Source: a virus
Strand: one strand, 5' to 3'
DNA length: 63,004 nt
Virus record (IMG/VR): IMGVR_UViG_3300010354_000089
Span: 1-63,004 of that record
Shown here: positions 13,852 through 22,348 of the stretch, in pieces
Position numbering within the stretch: position 1 is the stretch's first letter
Layout: each line of letters begins with the position of its first letter
Notes under the pieces: generated by a model
Database searches by the model: none
What the model was told of the DNA's origin: nothing
The model's input: the letters and a program-made list of their open reading frames with translations, nothing else
Position numbers and translations under genes: made by a program

Positions 13852-14414
13852 CTTTCTGTCAGCACCTTATTTGCATAATGTGCAATACCAAAGCTATCTG
13901 CAACATCAAAATCAATTACCTTTAAATTATATTTATTATTAAAATAATCTGCCGTTCTTTGCTTTCTCATATTTCTTAATTTATTTTGATACCATGAATC
14001 AGCATATCCTGGATTTTGAACTCTGATGGCCTGCTTTTCTTCTTTAGTAGGATTTTTATTTCCAATGTAAGCTTGCCAAGATGAAGGGCTGACTGTTAAT
14101 ACTTTTGTTCCAGTTGCCATGAGTTCTGCAATAACAACGCCATAAACATAAGATAATTTAATTACAGCATCAGCTGATTTAACAAAAACTGCACCTTCTA
14201 TAGCAATGTAGTCTGCCTTTAGCTCATTAATCATTGCATGTGTTTTGACTTTAGCATCATATATTTTTTCATATATATCGTTACCAGTTAATTCTATCTT
14301 GCCCCATTTTACAGGAGCATCGTCTTCCATTAAGCAAAATGCAATAGACGAAGTAGATGCATCTATGCCAAGCACCTTGTTTGCTTTTGTTTTAACTAAA
14401 TCAGCTAACGTCAT
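13848..14414 (-). CDS. RuvC-like Holliday junction resolvase
   Basis: A 188-residue RNase-H-fold nuclease. The acidic residues match RuvC: D18 in VLGIDASTSSIAF, E73 in YIAIEGAVF, and D170/D173 in VIDFDVADSFGIAHYA. The order of strands and the length agree with bacterial RuvC (about 170). It would resolve branched replication or recombination intermediates before packaging, as T4 gp49 or T7 gp3 do with unrelated folds. It lies at the end of the recombination block (RecA, Cas4-like nuclease, PD-(D/E)XK protein). Confidence 0.85.
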   Translation of the reverse strand: MTLADLVKTKANKVLGIDASTSSIAFCLMEDDAPVKWGKIELTGNDIYEKIYDAKVKTHAMINELKADYIAIEGAVFVKSADAVIKLSYVYGVVIAELMATGTKVLTVSPSSWQAYIGNKNPTKEEKQAIRVQNPGYADSWYQNKLRNMRKQRTADYFNNKYNLKVIDFDVADSFGIAHYANKVLTER

Positions 14415-14679
14415 TAATCATCCCTAACATTTTATCTCTGTTTTTAAGACTACTATTTTTTTCACATGAAGAACACAAATTAGATTTATTGTATCTACTT
14501 AACTGAACGTTGCACTTTTTGCATGGCCTATATGCACCATTTCTAATTGCTTTCTTTTCATAATATTTTTCCATAATTCTTTTATTTGTAGCTACTCTGC
14601 AGCATTCATCTGAGCAGTACTTTTGATTATGGGTTTTAGGAGTAAAATCTTTTTTACATGACTCATTAGAACATATCAT
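14401..14679 (-). CDS. Double zinc-finger protein
   Basis: A 92-residue protein with two cysteine groups. The first, MICSNESCKKDFTPKTHNQKYCSDECC, is a CxxxxC...CxxxC finger of the MYM/FCS-like or HNH-associated type (read as two short parts). The second is RPCKKCNVQL...NLCSSC. It has no catalytic HNH triad. It overlaps the RuvC-like gene by 14 bases and the Cas4-like gene by four, so it belongs to the recombination block and probably binds DNA, RNA or one of those proteins. Confidence 0.6.
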   Translation of the reverse strand: MICSNESCKKDFTPKTHNQKYCSDECCRVATNKRIMEKYYEKKAIRNGAYRPCKKCNVQLSRYNKSNLCSSCEKNSSLKNRDKMLGMINDVS

Positions 14680-15461
14680 AACTGTGGAACCTTATATGAT
14701 TCAATCTGAACTGTCCCTAGCAGGCCAGCATAACATTCCTTTTTGACTGGACAGTAGGTGCAAGGCATTTTAGATTTAGTTGAACCTGCTGGTCGCATAG
14801 GAAGATCTCCATTTTGAAAATTATCCCAAACTTCTTGCATCCATATAAATAAGCCTTCTATAATCTCTTTATTTTTATCGTTCATAGATATTGGAATGAT
14901 TAGAAGCTCTTGTGTATTTTTATTTTCATAAACAAAGAATCCTTCTTTGGCATTTCTTAACTTCATATAGGTAAGCAATTGAAGCATATGATTTGCTGTT
15001 GGCTTCATCTCTGCTTGTCTTCCGTCCCATACTTCTTGCTTAGCCGTCTTTATTTCTCCAATAACCTCTTCATTGTCGTAAGACATAACAAGATCAATAA
15101 ACCCTCTAATTGGAGGATATTCATTTAATATTTCTACTTCAGTATCAACTAGCTCTGGCATAGTTCCAATAAGCTTTTGCAATCTTTCATGAGCCTGTGT
15201 TCCCTGAGCCATGTTTGCTACAGCAACGGAATCATTATCGTCAATAAAGACTGCCCCGCTAAATGCCATATACCAATACCTTGGACAGGTTCCATGGCCA
15301 TACCCTAGTGTGCTTGGGCTAAATGATTTCTTTGTCATTTCGCCGTCTGCTCTTTTAGTTTTTAAATATGCATCATCAATTAATGCAGCAAATTTTTCTG
15401 GGTCGAAAGACTTACCTTCATGCTTTTTAAACTTTAAATTTTTTACTATCTTTCTACCCAT
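14676..15461 (-). CDS. Cas4/RecB-like PD-(D/E)XK nuclease with iron-sulfur cysteines
   Basis: A 261-residue protein from ATG 15461 (MGRKIV; eight-base overlap with the upstream stop; an ATG at 15476 is also possible). The nuclease core is GFIDLVMS (Asp123), then EVIGEIKTAK with E136 and K138: the D...E-x-K set. One cysteine (C59, GTCPRYWY) and three near the C-terminus (C234, C237, C243; CTYCPVKKEC) are placed as in the 4Fe-4S cluster of Cas4 and AddB-type exonucleases. It likely resects DNA ends in recombination-dependent replication with the phage RecA. No CRISPR array or cas1 is present in the window. Confidence 0.8.
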   Translation of the reverse strand: MGRKIVKNLKFKKHEGKSFDPEKFAALIDDAYLKTKRADGEMTKKSFSPSTLGYGHGTCPRYWYMAFSGAVFIDDNDSVAVANMAQGTQAHERLQKLIGTMPELVDTEVEILNEYPPIRGFIDLVMSYDNEEVIGEIKTAKQEVWDGRQAEMKPTANHMLQLLTYMKLRNAKEGFFVYENKNTQELLIIPISMNDKNKEIIEGLFIWMQEVWDNFQNGDLPMRPAGSTKSKMPCTYCPVKKECYAGLLGTVQIESYKVPQL

Positions 15462-15789
15462 TGTAACGAACGACATACTTGAGAGCGTCTACAAGCTTGT
15501 CGATTGCCTCCTTTGCTGAATAATATATGTTCTTCTTATTGTTATTTACTGTACCTGCTTTATCTTTAGCAATTGTAGAATATACAGAAGCCATCATAGA
15601 AAATTTAGTAGACATCGCTTGCAATTCAATAATTAGATGCGGTGCCTTTGCTGCAGGAACATCTGGATTCATTAATAGTTTTACAACAATAGCTAATGCC
15701 TTGTCTAGCTGTTCATCTTTCATGTACTCATGAAGATCATTGAACTCTGTGATAGAGCTAATTAATTCTAAAGTGTTTTTATCTTCCAT
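15454..15789 (-). CDS. Helical protein of unknown function
   Basis: A 111-residue protein, almost entirely helical, from ATG 15789, chosen because it overlaps the XapX stop as TAATG and has GAGG upstream; a longer start in the previous gene is not supported. The sequence (ISSITEFNDLHEYMKDEQLD...KAPHLIIELQAMSTKFSMMA) has no recognised catalytic motif. It sits between nuclease-type genes in a coupled run and may be a small partner subunit. I cannot assign a family. Confidence 0.6.
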   Translation of the reverse strand: MEDKNTLELISSITEFNDLHEYMKDEQLDKALAIVVKLLMNPDVPAAKAPHLIIELQAMSTKFSMMASVYSTIAKDKAGTVNNNKKNIYYSAKEAIDKLVDALKYVVRYNG

Positions 15790-15944
15790 TAAATAAACCT
15801 CGTAACTATTGCATATCCTATCCATAAACCTACAATACCCATTAGGCCAGCAAATACTGGAGGAGCTGGTATCGGCAACTTAAATGCGCTAAATATTCCG
15901 CCTACAATTGCTCCAACAAATGTAGTCATTAAAATGTCTCTCAT
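15789..15944 (-). CDS. XapX-domain small membrane protein
   Basis: A 51-residue protein starting at ATG 15944 (ATGA overlap with the upstream stop). It matches the XapX domain: FVGAIVGGIFSAFKLPIPAP followed by PPVFAGLMGIVGLWIGY. Two glycine-rich hydrophobic helices flank a K/R-LPIPAPP turn, the family hallmark. XapX proteins are small inner membrane proteins of unknown role in bacteria. Their presence in a phage DNA-metabolism operon is unusual and suggests acquisition from the host. Confidence 0.8.
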   Translation of the reverse strand: MRDILMTTFVGAIVGGIFSAFKLPIPAPPVFAGLMGIVGLWIGYAIVTRFI

Positions 15945-16240
15945 TGTTCCCACTTTTCTATTAGTTGTTCCAGTAATGACCATTCAATTACTGCAAGCCT
16001 CGTTTTGCTATTGTCCTTGCCAAGGATGAGTTTGAGTACAGGATACTTATCCCTACTGACTTTAAAAGTATCTGTACAAACCTTAGCCCAAATACTTTGC
16101 GAGATAGAGATCGATTTTTCGTATTCTTTATAATCCACCACGAAAGATTTCCACGTAGCGTCACCCTTCTGATAATTACCACGTCCACTGTTTTTTTGCT
16201 GCTTGGCACCATCACGCTTCGCCTCCGATCTTTCTGACAT
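15941..16240 (-). CDS. Small PD-(D/E)XK-like nuclease or resolvase
   Basis: A 99-residue basic protein. The core GRGNYQKGDATWKSFVVDYK then EYEKSISIS has the outline of archaeal Holliday junction resolvase-type and VRR nucleases: basic N-terminus, GD (Asp27), a strand VVDYKE with Asp and Glu/Lys, then helix, and a final strand RLAVIEW. The acidic/Lys set (D27, D36, K38) is compatible with a one-metal nuclease. It follows a dioxygenase gene by one base and is coupled to XapX. It may act as an accessory nuclease in recombination. The call rests on motif pattern only. Confidence 0.55.
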   Translation of the reverse strand: MSERSEAKRDGAKQQKNSGRGNYQKGDATWKSFVVDYKEYEKSISISQSIWAKVCTDTFKVSRDKYPVLKLILGKDNSKTRLAVIEWSLLEQLIEKWEQ

Positions 16241-17067
16241 TATTTTATAATTTCTCCATCTAATCCTACTGAGTATATCTCAGCAGATACTGCAATAGTT
16301 TGCTTTTCATCTCTTAAATAATCATACATGTCTTGCTCATATGAGTCTGCACTACTCTCGTCTACCCATTCTTCTGGGTTATCGTAATTTATAAATGTTC
16401 TTAGAAAATGTCTGTCAAACTTATCGTATGATAATACTGCATGATAAAACGGTGATGTTGATGGCATCACAACAGCATCTCCTGGAGCAGGCTTATACTT
16501 ATAATTTTTGTTAGACAAAGAATCATAGGCACATATTTCTCCACCAGTATACTCATCATTTAAGTAATAATTAATTGTTATAACTTTTCTTTGATTTACC
16601 TTTTCATCTTTTACTGGAAATTCATCTACATGATAATCCATCATTAAACTTCCACTGTCAGGATAATTTTTACGCTTGCTCTCAATCATATAGTGGAAAT
16701 AATCAAAGCCATAATAGTTTTGAACTCTATCTAATTGATCCCAGTTTTTTATAAAGCTTGGCCAAATTCCTTTATCCCTACCGAACTCATTAAAATAGTC
16801 TTTATGAATAAAGTCTGTTGCTTCTGACAATTCTCTTATATAAGACTCTTCTTTTTGTAAGTATTCTGATCCTTTGCTTGGAATGGGATCATTCTTTAAA
16901 AACATAAAGTCTTTTCTTATTCCATTGCCATACCATGGTACTGACTTACTAAAGAGGGAGTGAGGATGATCTGTTTTTAATAAATTAATTAGTTCTTTGC
17001 TATGTTTAAAAATATTTCTATACACAACAATTTGTGGAGCAATAATAATTTTTTTTATGTCATTCAT
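16240..17067 (-). CDS. 2-oxoglutarate/Fe(II)-dependent dioxygenase, stand-alone
   Basis: A 275-residue protein of the prolyl 4-hydroxylase-like (double-stranded beta helix) type. The metal triad is H146 and D148 in MMDYHVDEF and H209 in SPFYHAV; a basic residue (R219 or R223) that would bind the 2-oxoglutarate carboxylate follows. The core strand NYYLNDEYTGGEICAYD shares the ND-x-Y-x-GGE hallmark with the five enzymes of the 58043-63004 array. The substrate is unknown. It lies in the replication and recombination block, next to a zinc ribbon and RecA, so DNA or protein hydroxylation are both possible. Confidence 0.85.
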   Translation of the reverse strand: MNDIKKIIIAPQIVVYRNIFKHSKELINLLKTDHPHSLFSKSVPWYGNGIRKDFMFLKNDPIPSKGSEYLQKEESYIRELSEATDFIHKDYFNEFGRDKGIWPSFIKNWDQLDRVQNYYGFDYFHYMIESKRKNYPDSGSLMMDYHVDEFPVKDEKVNQRKVITINYYLNDEYTGGEICAYDSLSNKNYKYKPAPGDAVVMPSTSPFYHAVLSYDKFDRHFLRTFINYDNPEEWVDESSADSYEQDMYDYLRDEKQTIAVSAEIYSVGLDGEIIK

Positions 17068-17253
17068 TTAGCTCATCCTATGTATTGTTTCATGACCCTT
17101 GGAACACTTCCAATACATCAATAGCTCCACTGGATCCCACTTAGCTCCATTAACATCCTCATCACATTTCAAGCATGCTCTAATGCCAGGAAGATCTTCT
17201 AAATCGTAATCCTTTGGATTATTGTTGTTTAAGAATTCGCTAAGATCTGGCAT
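17068..17253 (-). CDS. Small zinc ribbon protein
   Basis: A 61-residue protein with ACLKCDEDV and YWKCSKGHE (CxxC and C...H/C groups), a short zinc ribbon, preceded by an acidic N-terminus (DLSEFLNNNNPKDYDLEDL). It overlaps the RecA gene by 14 bases and ends one base before the dioxygenase gene. No function can be given beyond likely metal binding. Confidence 0.65.
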   Translation of the reverse strand: MPDLSEFLNNNNPKDYDLEDLPGIRACLKCDEDVNGAKWDPVELLMYWKCSKGHETIHRMS

Positions 17254-18244
17254 TTATTTCCTCAATAAGATTTAAAACTTCTTCTGGATTATCTCTGAGG
17301 TACTGTACTGCCTTGGCTCGTCCTTGAAAACGCTCTTTATTGATTGTATACCATGCTCCACCTTTTTCTACAATGCCACACATTTCTGCAACATCTAAAG
17401 TCTCTCCAACACGATCTACTCCGACGGCTTCTCCTTGGTAGTAGAAATCATATTGCCCAGATAAATTTGGTGGGGATACTTTGCTGTAATCAACAATCCA
17501 GTTAACTGGTCGCCCAACTCTTTGTTCAATAATTTTATCGCCAACCTTAATGCCAGCCTTGATAGCATTAGCCTCAGCTTCGGAAGACCAAAGCTTAATG
17601 ACTGTGGTAGAGAAGAATTTGACTGCCATTCCTCCCGTAGGTATGTGGCTGGCATGCATAGACCCAAATTGGTTTCTTTGTTGGGAAATGAGAACAAGTA
17701 ATGTATTTTTGTTTGCATAGTTTAACATCTTGACTGCGTGAGTCATATCCTTTGCTTCAGCGCCTATCTGCTTAGTGTCTTGTAAGTCTTTTAATTCATT
17801 GCCATCTTTTTCAAAATAAATAGCTGGTAGCAAAGCAGATATAGAGTCCACGACAATTAAATCAACTTCTGCTTCCATTAATTTAGTTGCAACATCAACC
17901 ATATCATTTACGGTTTTTGCTGGTGAGTAGATAAGTTTTTCTGAATCTACTCCTAGTTGTTCTGCCCATGCTGGATCATAAGAGGCTTCAGCGTCAATCC
18001 AAGCACAAACTTTTCCTTCTTTTTGTGCCATTGCAATCATCTGTAGGCAGAAAGAAGATTTTCCAGCAGACTTATTTCCCCAAACAAGAACTTGACGTCC
18101 ATATGGAAGACCTCCACGCAAAGCCATATTCAAGCCAATACTTGGTGTTGCCTGCTTATGTACTTGAACTTCTTGTGCTGACTGAACTCTTGCTCTTGTT
18201 TTTGGATCTAGTTTTGCTAATATATCATCTAATACAATTGTCAT
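17240..18244 (-). CDS. recA: RecA/UvsX-like recombinase
   Basis: A 334-residue strand-exchange protein, close in length to bacterial RecA (about 350). Walker A is GNKSAGKSS (residues 56-64); the Walker B strand is DLIVVDSISALLP; the loop after it includes the MAW-like polymer region and IGAEAKDM. QQRNQFG matches the L1 region after the strand VLISQQR, and IPTGGMAVKFFST the L2 DNA-binding loop. It drives recombination and recombination-dependent replication with the Cas4-like and RuvC-like nucleases. It has its own promoter with an extended -10 overlapping the mazG gene. Confidence 0.9.
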   Translation of the reverse strand: MTIVLDDILAKLDPKTRARVQSAQEVQVHKQATPSIGLNMALRGGLPYGRQVLVWGNKSAGKSSFCLQMIAMAQKEGKVCAWIDAEASYDPAWAEQLGVDSEKLIYSPAKTVNDMVDVATKLMEAEVDLIVVDSISALLPAIYFEKDGNELKDLQDTKQIGAEAKDMTHAVKMLNYANKNTLLVLISQQRNQFGSMHASHIPTGGMAVKFFSTTVIKLWSSEAEANAIKAGIKVGDKIIEQRVGRPVNWIVDYSKVSPPNLSGQYDFYYQGEAVGVDRVGETLDVAEMCGIVEKGGAWYTINKERFQGRAKAVQYLRDNPEEVLNLIEEINARS

Positions 18245-18268
18245 TTATTAATCTTTCTTCTTTCTCCT

Positions 18269-18297
18269 ATTATAGCATTAAAAACGGTTGCCGTGAA
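18269..18297 (-). promoter_or_regulatory. Promoter of the recA transcription unit
   Basis: TTCACG (-35, 18297-18292), 17 bases, TGCTATAAT (-10 at 18274-18269). The -35 is inside the 3' end of mazG. The leader carries a purine-rich AGAAAGA ribosome-binding site before the ATG at 18244. Confidence 0.55.
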
Positions 18298-18625
18298 GTC
18301 TTGATCTAGACTTATTTATATTAACCTTTTGTTCTAATATCTCATCTAGACTATCGTTTGTCCACCCATGATTTTGTAAAGCTGCGTAAAGATCTAACGT
18401 TCTAATCAATATGTCAGCCATTTCTTCTACAATCTCTATGGTTGGTTTATTCTTTCTTATTGCTTCTAGTACTTCTGTTACTTCAGAATGAACTAAAGCT
18501 AACTTTGTGCAAACAATGTTAGTATCAATTTCATTTGGCCAAAACCCTTTTTCAATTGCATTCTCATGCAACATTGCTGCTAGCGCATCCAAGCCATAAT
18601 CAGTTAGAATCTGGTTGCTGTTCAC
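18278..18625 (-). CDS. mazG: MazG-like NTP pyrophosphohydrolase
   Basis: A 115-residue all-helical protein with the MazG metal-binding pattern: KLALVHSEVTEVLEAIRK (E-V-x-E-x-x-E-A) followed by IVEEMADILIRTLDLYA (EExxD). The family hydrolyses noncanonical or signalling nucleotides, such as (p)ppGpp and oxidised dNTPs, and is common in phages of aquatic bacteria, where it is thought to keep host nucleotide pools available. It overlaps the following gene by 26 bases in the same operon as the polymerase. Its 3' end carries the recA promoter -35. Confidence 0.85.
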   Translation of the reverse strand: MNSNQILTDYGLDALAAMLHENAIEKGFWPNEIDTNIVCTKLALVHSEVTEVLEAIRKNKPTIEIVEEMADILIRTLDLYAALQNHGWTNDSLDEILEQKVNINKSRSRLHGNRF

Positions 18626-18827
18626 TGTTTACCTTTTCCTTTAATTGAAATCTGAAAGACTGTGTGTCTCCATTATAATCAATATTTAGCTCACGATTTT
18701 CCATGTCTAAATTAACAAATGTGTCTGTTGGCACATCTACATGCTTTATTGTTTCTAAGATAGATATTAGAACTCTTGTAGCGTTCATAGAGCTCATAAC
18801 ATCTTCTGGCTTTATGTTTTCTGTCAC
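18600..18827 (-). CDS. Small protein of unknown function
   Basis: A 75-residue acidic protein (MTENIKPEDVMSSMNATRVL...). An N-terminal helical half is followed by a beta half (TFVNLDMENRELNIDYNG). It overlaps the polymerase gene by four bases and mazG by 26 bases, so it is translated within the replication operon. No family recognised. Small proteins at this position in phage operons may be polymerase accessory factors, which remains a guess here. Confidence 0.55.
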   Translation of the reverse strand: MTENIKPEDVMSSMNATRVLISILETIKHVDVPTDTFVNLDMENRELNIDYNGDTQSFRFQLKEKVNSEQQPDSN

Positions 18828-21800
18828 TTTATTTCCTTTATCATTAATGTCCCATCATCTAATTTAGATAATACTGGCTTACATTTCATACCCTCACGCA
18901 TCTTGGCCAAGGTAAATTTATACATGCTTGGGAAAGCAATTGCTCTTGTTAACTCTTTATTTCTATTTGTCATAACTATATGGCTCATTGTTTTACCAGC
19001 TTTTGTAGTATATGGGGTAAAGTTAATTACCATATACTCGTCATCTTCTAGGTCATACTCTTTTCTATATAAGTAGTCAACAAATATATCAGACTTATTA
19101 GGATCGATTTCTGATACCTTTATATATCTAGCAATTCTATTATCACCTACAAGAACAAAGTACATCTGCCCAGTTTCTATTTGTGTTTGTTCGTTATGGA
19201 ATAAACCTATTGAACCAGTCTCATCTACCAATTCTACTCTTGCCCAGCCAGTTCCTCTTTTAATATTTTTAACCATACCAAACATTACAAATGATCCAAG
19301 CTCATCAAACTCTTCAATTGGTCTACACTGAGACTTAATTCTTGGTGGCAAATCTAAATTAAAAGTAGGTATGCCTAAGTATTCGTAGTATTTTTCTTTT
19401 TCTGTTCCTGTGCGTGGATTATCGTCAAAAGCAGCACCACCAATGGCATTGAGAGCAGAGACAGCCCTGCTGTTAATACCGCTACCTTTTTTAGACGACT
19501 TTTCAATAAAGTCTGCATAGCTTTTAAACGGCCTCTTTTCAATTATCTTGTTAGCTATACCATCAGAAATAAATTTTATTTCTGCTAAACCAAAAACAAT
19601 TTTATCTTTTTGTAATGAAAAATAAACATCTGATTCATTAATATGAGGCAAAGAAATTCTAAGACCTAGTCTTTTTGCTTCAATTAAATATTCTGTTCTA
19701 GCGTCTTTGTCGTTTTCGTTTTTAAGAATTGAAAACATAAACTCAAGAGGGTAATAAACCTTGAGCCAAGCTGTATAATAACTAAGCATGGAATAAGCAA
19801 TAGCATGAGAGCGATTAAAAGAATAACCTGCGTGAGCTTCAAACATATGCCAAAGGGTTTCTGCTTGTTTCTTAGAAATGTGCTTTGAAGCCCCATCAAC
19901 AAACTTATCTTTGAACTGGTCAAATTCTTTTGCATCTTTTTTCTTACCAATGATCTTTCGAACTTTGTCAGCCTCAGACCAAGTCATCCCTCCTAGGTAC
20001 ACGCATGCCTGCATGACCTGCTCCTGATATATAATAACACCATATGTGTTTTCTGTAAAAGGCTTCATGATTGGATGAATGTAGCTTACTGCTTCATTTC
20101 CATGCTTTCTTTTAATATATGATGCGCCAACAGTATTCATAGCACCAGGTCTTACAAGAGCATTAGAAGCAGCAAGATCTTCAAACTTGTCTACTCCCAT
20201 TTTAATTAATAAGTTAGTATATGGAGTCGCTTCTGCCTGAAACACTCCTTTTGTATAACCTTCGCTAAGGGTCTTATACACTGCTGGATCGTCTAGGGAC
20301 ATGGAAGATAAATCTATGACCTTGCCAGTTCTTTCCTTAATAGATTTAACTGTATCAGAAATCACAGATAAAGTTTTTAGGCCTAGAGCATCGAGCTTGA
20401 TTAGTCCAATATCTGCAACAGTATCCATGTCATAAGCAACAACTGGTATTCTTCCAGAGACTTTATCCTGAGCATCTTCTCGTGACTCTACTGGAGCAAA
20501 GTTTCTTATGTCATCCTTTGCTACTACAACACCAGCAGCATGAACTCCAACAGATCTTATTCTTCCCCTTAAGCTTTCTGCTAGCCATAAAACTTCTGGG
20601 TACTTCATCCTAAATTCTTTTGTGTTAGGCGACTCCATAAAGTCTTCAAATGTATCAACTTGTTTTAATGCTTTATTTACGTCTCCTAGTGGGACCATAA
20701 AAACTCTTGAGGCGTCACGAATTACACCCTTATCTTTAAAATAAGTAAATGTAGAAATAGATGCAACGTGCTTAAACTTCTTCTTTAGATAATCTTTAAC
20801 TTCTTTGCGACGACGGTCTTCAAAGTCTGTATCGATATCTGGAAAATCGTTACGCTCTGGATTAATAAATCGGAAGAATAGAAGATCGTACTTAATTGGG
20901 TCAACGTCTGTAATTCCAAGAGCATAGCAAACTAAAGAGCCTGCTGCTGATCCACGACCTGGACCTACTAATATGCCTTCGCTCTTAGCCCAGTTAATCA
21001 TGTCTGCTACAACAAGAAAATATGAAGCAAAATTCTTATCTTTAATTATAGATAATTCTTCTTCAAGCCTGTCTACGTAGACCTTATCCTTATCCAGAGA
21101 TAGCCTTTTAAGGCCTTCAGAGGCCATTTGAGCCAGTTTCTGGTCTGCGTTAGTCTTCGGTACTGGCAACAAGTCTAACCCTCTATTGAACTCATATGGC
21201 TCAATTTGGTCAGATATCATTACAGTGTTATCAAATATATCAGTTCTATTTATGCCAGCTTTTTTAAAATCTGCCTCAATTTCTTCACGGCTTTGTATAA
21301 ATAAATTGTAATCTTGGAAAGTAATTCTTCTATCTGGATACAGGTAGTTTAGTCTTTCATTAATATCTTTAATGTTTCTAGACATCTCAAAGTCTGCTTC
21401 TTTATCTGCCTTTGGTGAGGTTGATAAAATAAGCATAGCTTCTTCTAGAACCCTGTCTTTTTCTTTTGCAAAATGTGCATCTCCAGTAGCAACTGCTTTT
21501 ATTTTAAATTCATCAGCTAACTTTAATAAAGTTTCATTTACTTCTTTTGGGTTATGAGCTTGAACTTCAACATATAAATTTTTGCCAAAGGTTTTACTAA
21601 AATCTTTGAGTAGAAGTTTGGCATCCGATAAATCGCCACGTTCGATACACTTACTAATAAGCCCATTAAGACATCCAGTAAGTACAATAATATCTTCCGC
21701 ATATTCTTTTAAAACCTCTCTATCAATTCTTGGCTTATGATAAAAGCCTTCGTTCCATGCAATTTCTTGAAGAGCATGAATATTCTTTAGCCCATTTTGA

Positions 21801-22090
21801 TTTTTTGCTAAAAGAATAATATGGTTGTAAGCCTGAATAGATTTGTCTGTTGAGGAAGATCTATCAAATCTATCTGTTGGAGAAATGTATGCCTCTACTC
21901 CAAGTATTGGTTTAATTCCAACTTCTTTGCAGGATAACTGAAATTCTCTATGTGAACTTAATGTGCCGTGGTCTGTTATTGCTATTGCATTTTGTCCAGC
22001 ATCTTTTGCTGCCTGTGCAAGCTCTAGTGGGGAATTTAGTCCGTCCATCAAAGAATAATATGAGTGGACATGTAGATGTGTAAATGACAT
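18824..22090 (-). CDS. dnaE: DNA polymerase III alpha subunit (DnaE type)
   Basis: A 1088-residue family C replicative polymerase from ATG 22090, chosen for AGGAGG six bases upstream and the TAATG overlap. The N-terminal PHP domain begins FTHLHVHSYYSLMDG and keeps HGTLSS and later GDAHF histidine motifs. The palm carries VGPGRGSAAGSLVCYALGI and the catalytic PDIDTDF (D418, D420, D422), with a third acid expected in IKLDALGL. The fingers region AHAGYSFNRSHAIAYSMLSYY and an OB-fold end follow. No DnaQ-type exonuclease is seen in the window. Together with the DnaB and DnaG-like genes it gives the phage a bacterial-style replisome. Confidence 0.95.
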   Translation of the reverse strand: MSFTHLHVHSYYSLMDGLNSPLELAQAAKDAGQNAIAITDHGTLSSHREFQLSCKEVGIKPILGVEAYISPTDRFDRSSSTDKSIQAYNHIILLAKNQNGLKNIHALQEIAWNEGFYHKPRIDREVLKEYAEDIIVLTGCLNGLISKCIERGDLSDAKLLLKDFSKTFGKNLYVEVQAHNPKEVNETLLKLADEFKIKAVATGDAHFAKEKDRVLEEAMLILSTSPKADKEADFEMSRNIKDINERLNYLYPDRRITFQDYNLFIQSREEIEADFKKAGINRTDIFDNTVMISDQIEPYEFNRGLDLLPVPKTNADQKLAQMASEGLKRLSLDKDKVYVDRLEEELSIIKDKNFASYFLVVADMINWAKSEGILVGPGRGSAAGSLVCYALGITDVDPIKYDLLFFRFINPERNDFPDIDTDFEDRRRKEVKDYLKKKFKHVASISTFTYFKDKGVIRDASRVFMVPLGDVNKALKQVDTFEDFMESPNTKEFRMKYPEVLWLAESLRGRIRSVGVHAAGVVVAKDDIRNFAPVESREDAQDKVSGRIPVVAYDMDTVADIGLIKLDALGLKTLSVISDTVKSIKERTGKVIDLSSMSLDDPAVYKTLSEGYTKGVFQAEATPYTNLLIKMGVDKFEDLAASNALVRPGAMNTVGASYIKRKHGNEAVSYIHPIMKPFTENTYGVIIYQEQVMQACVYLGGMTWSEADKVRKIIGKKKDAKEFDQFKDKFVDGASKHISKKQAETLWHMFEAHAGYSFNRSHAIAYSMLSYYTAWLKVYYPLEFMFSILKNENDKDARTEYLIEAKRLGLRISLPHINESDVYFSLQKDKIVFGLAEIKFISDGIANKIIEKRPFKSYADFIEKSSKKGSGINSRAVSALNAIGGAAFDDNPRTGTEKEKYYEYLGIPTFNLDLPPRIKSQCRPIEEFDELGSFVMFGMVKNIKRGTGWARVELVDETGSIGLFHNEQTQIETGQMYFVLVGDNRIARYIKVSEIDPNKSDIFVDYLYRKEYDLEDDEYMVINFTPYTTKAGKTMSHIVMTNRNKELTRAIAFPSMYKFTLAKMREGMKCKPVLSKLDDGTLMIKEIK

Positions 22091-22290
22091 TAGTATCCTC
22101 CTAAGCAAATGTTTCTTGTATGAAATAGTCTTGTAGACTTTAAAGTTTTTCTAGTAGGGGCATATATGTCTTCCTGACAACATCCACACTTCATGTGCCA
22201 TTCACGAGCAAAACGATTGTAAGTAACATATCTTTTTCTCTTAGAGACAAAAGCTGTAAATGGGTCTGGTATTTCTAAATTATATTTCAT
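22090..22290 (-). CDS. Small cysteine-containing basic protein
   Basis: A 66-residue basic protein. CGCCQEDIYAPTRKTLKSTR includes a CxCC group, and a later ICLGGY adds one cysteine, a possible zinc site. It overlaps the dnaE start as TAATG and so feeds ribosomes to the polymerase. A strong terminator lies just upstream, so this gene begins the polymerase transcription unit. Its ATG is preceded by AAGGCGG. A TAGAAT box lies nine bases before the ATG and may be the promoter. Confidence 0.55.
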   Translation of the reverse strand: MKYNLEIPDPFTAFVSKRKRYVTYNRFAREWHMKCGCCQEDIYAPTRKTLKSTRLFHTRNICLGGY

Positions 22291-22315
22291 ATCCGCCTTA
22301 TTCTACTAAATAACC

Positions 22316-22340
22316 TGGGGCCAGTCAATGACTGGCCCCA
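22316..22340 (-). terminator. Terminator after the ssDNA-binding protein gene
   Basis: A ten-pair GC-rich hairpin (TGGGGCCAGT / ACTGGCCCCA, loop CATTG on the minus strand) placed eight bases after the stop codon. The following sequence (GGTTATTTAG) has a weak U tract, so it may be partly leaky or also protect the transcript end. Confidence 0.7.
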
Positions 22341-22348
22341 AGTTTATA

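Noticed and set aside
14676-15461. Cas4-like gene as evidence of a phage CRISPR system
   Set aside because: No repeats with spacers, no cas1 or other cas genes in the window. Phages commonly use Cas4-like nucleases in recombination.
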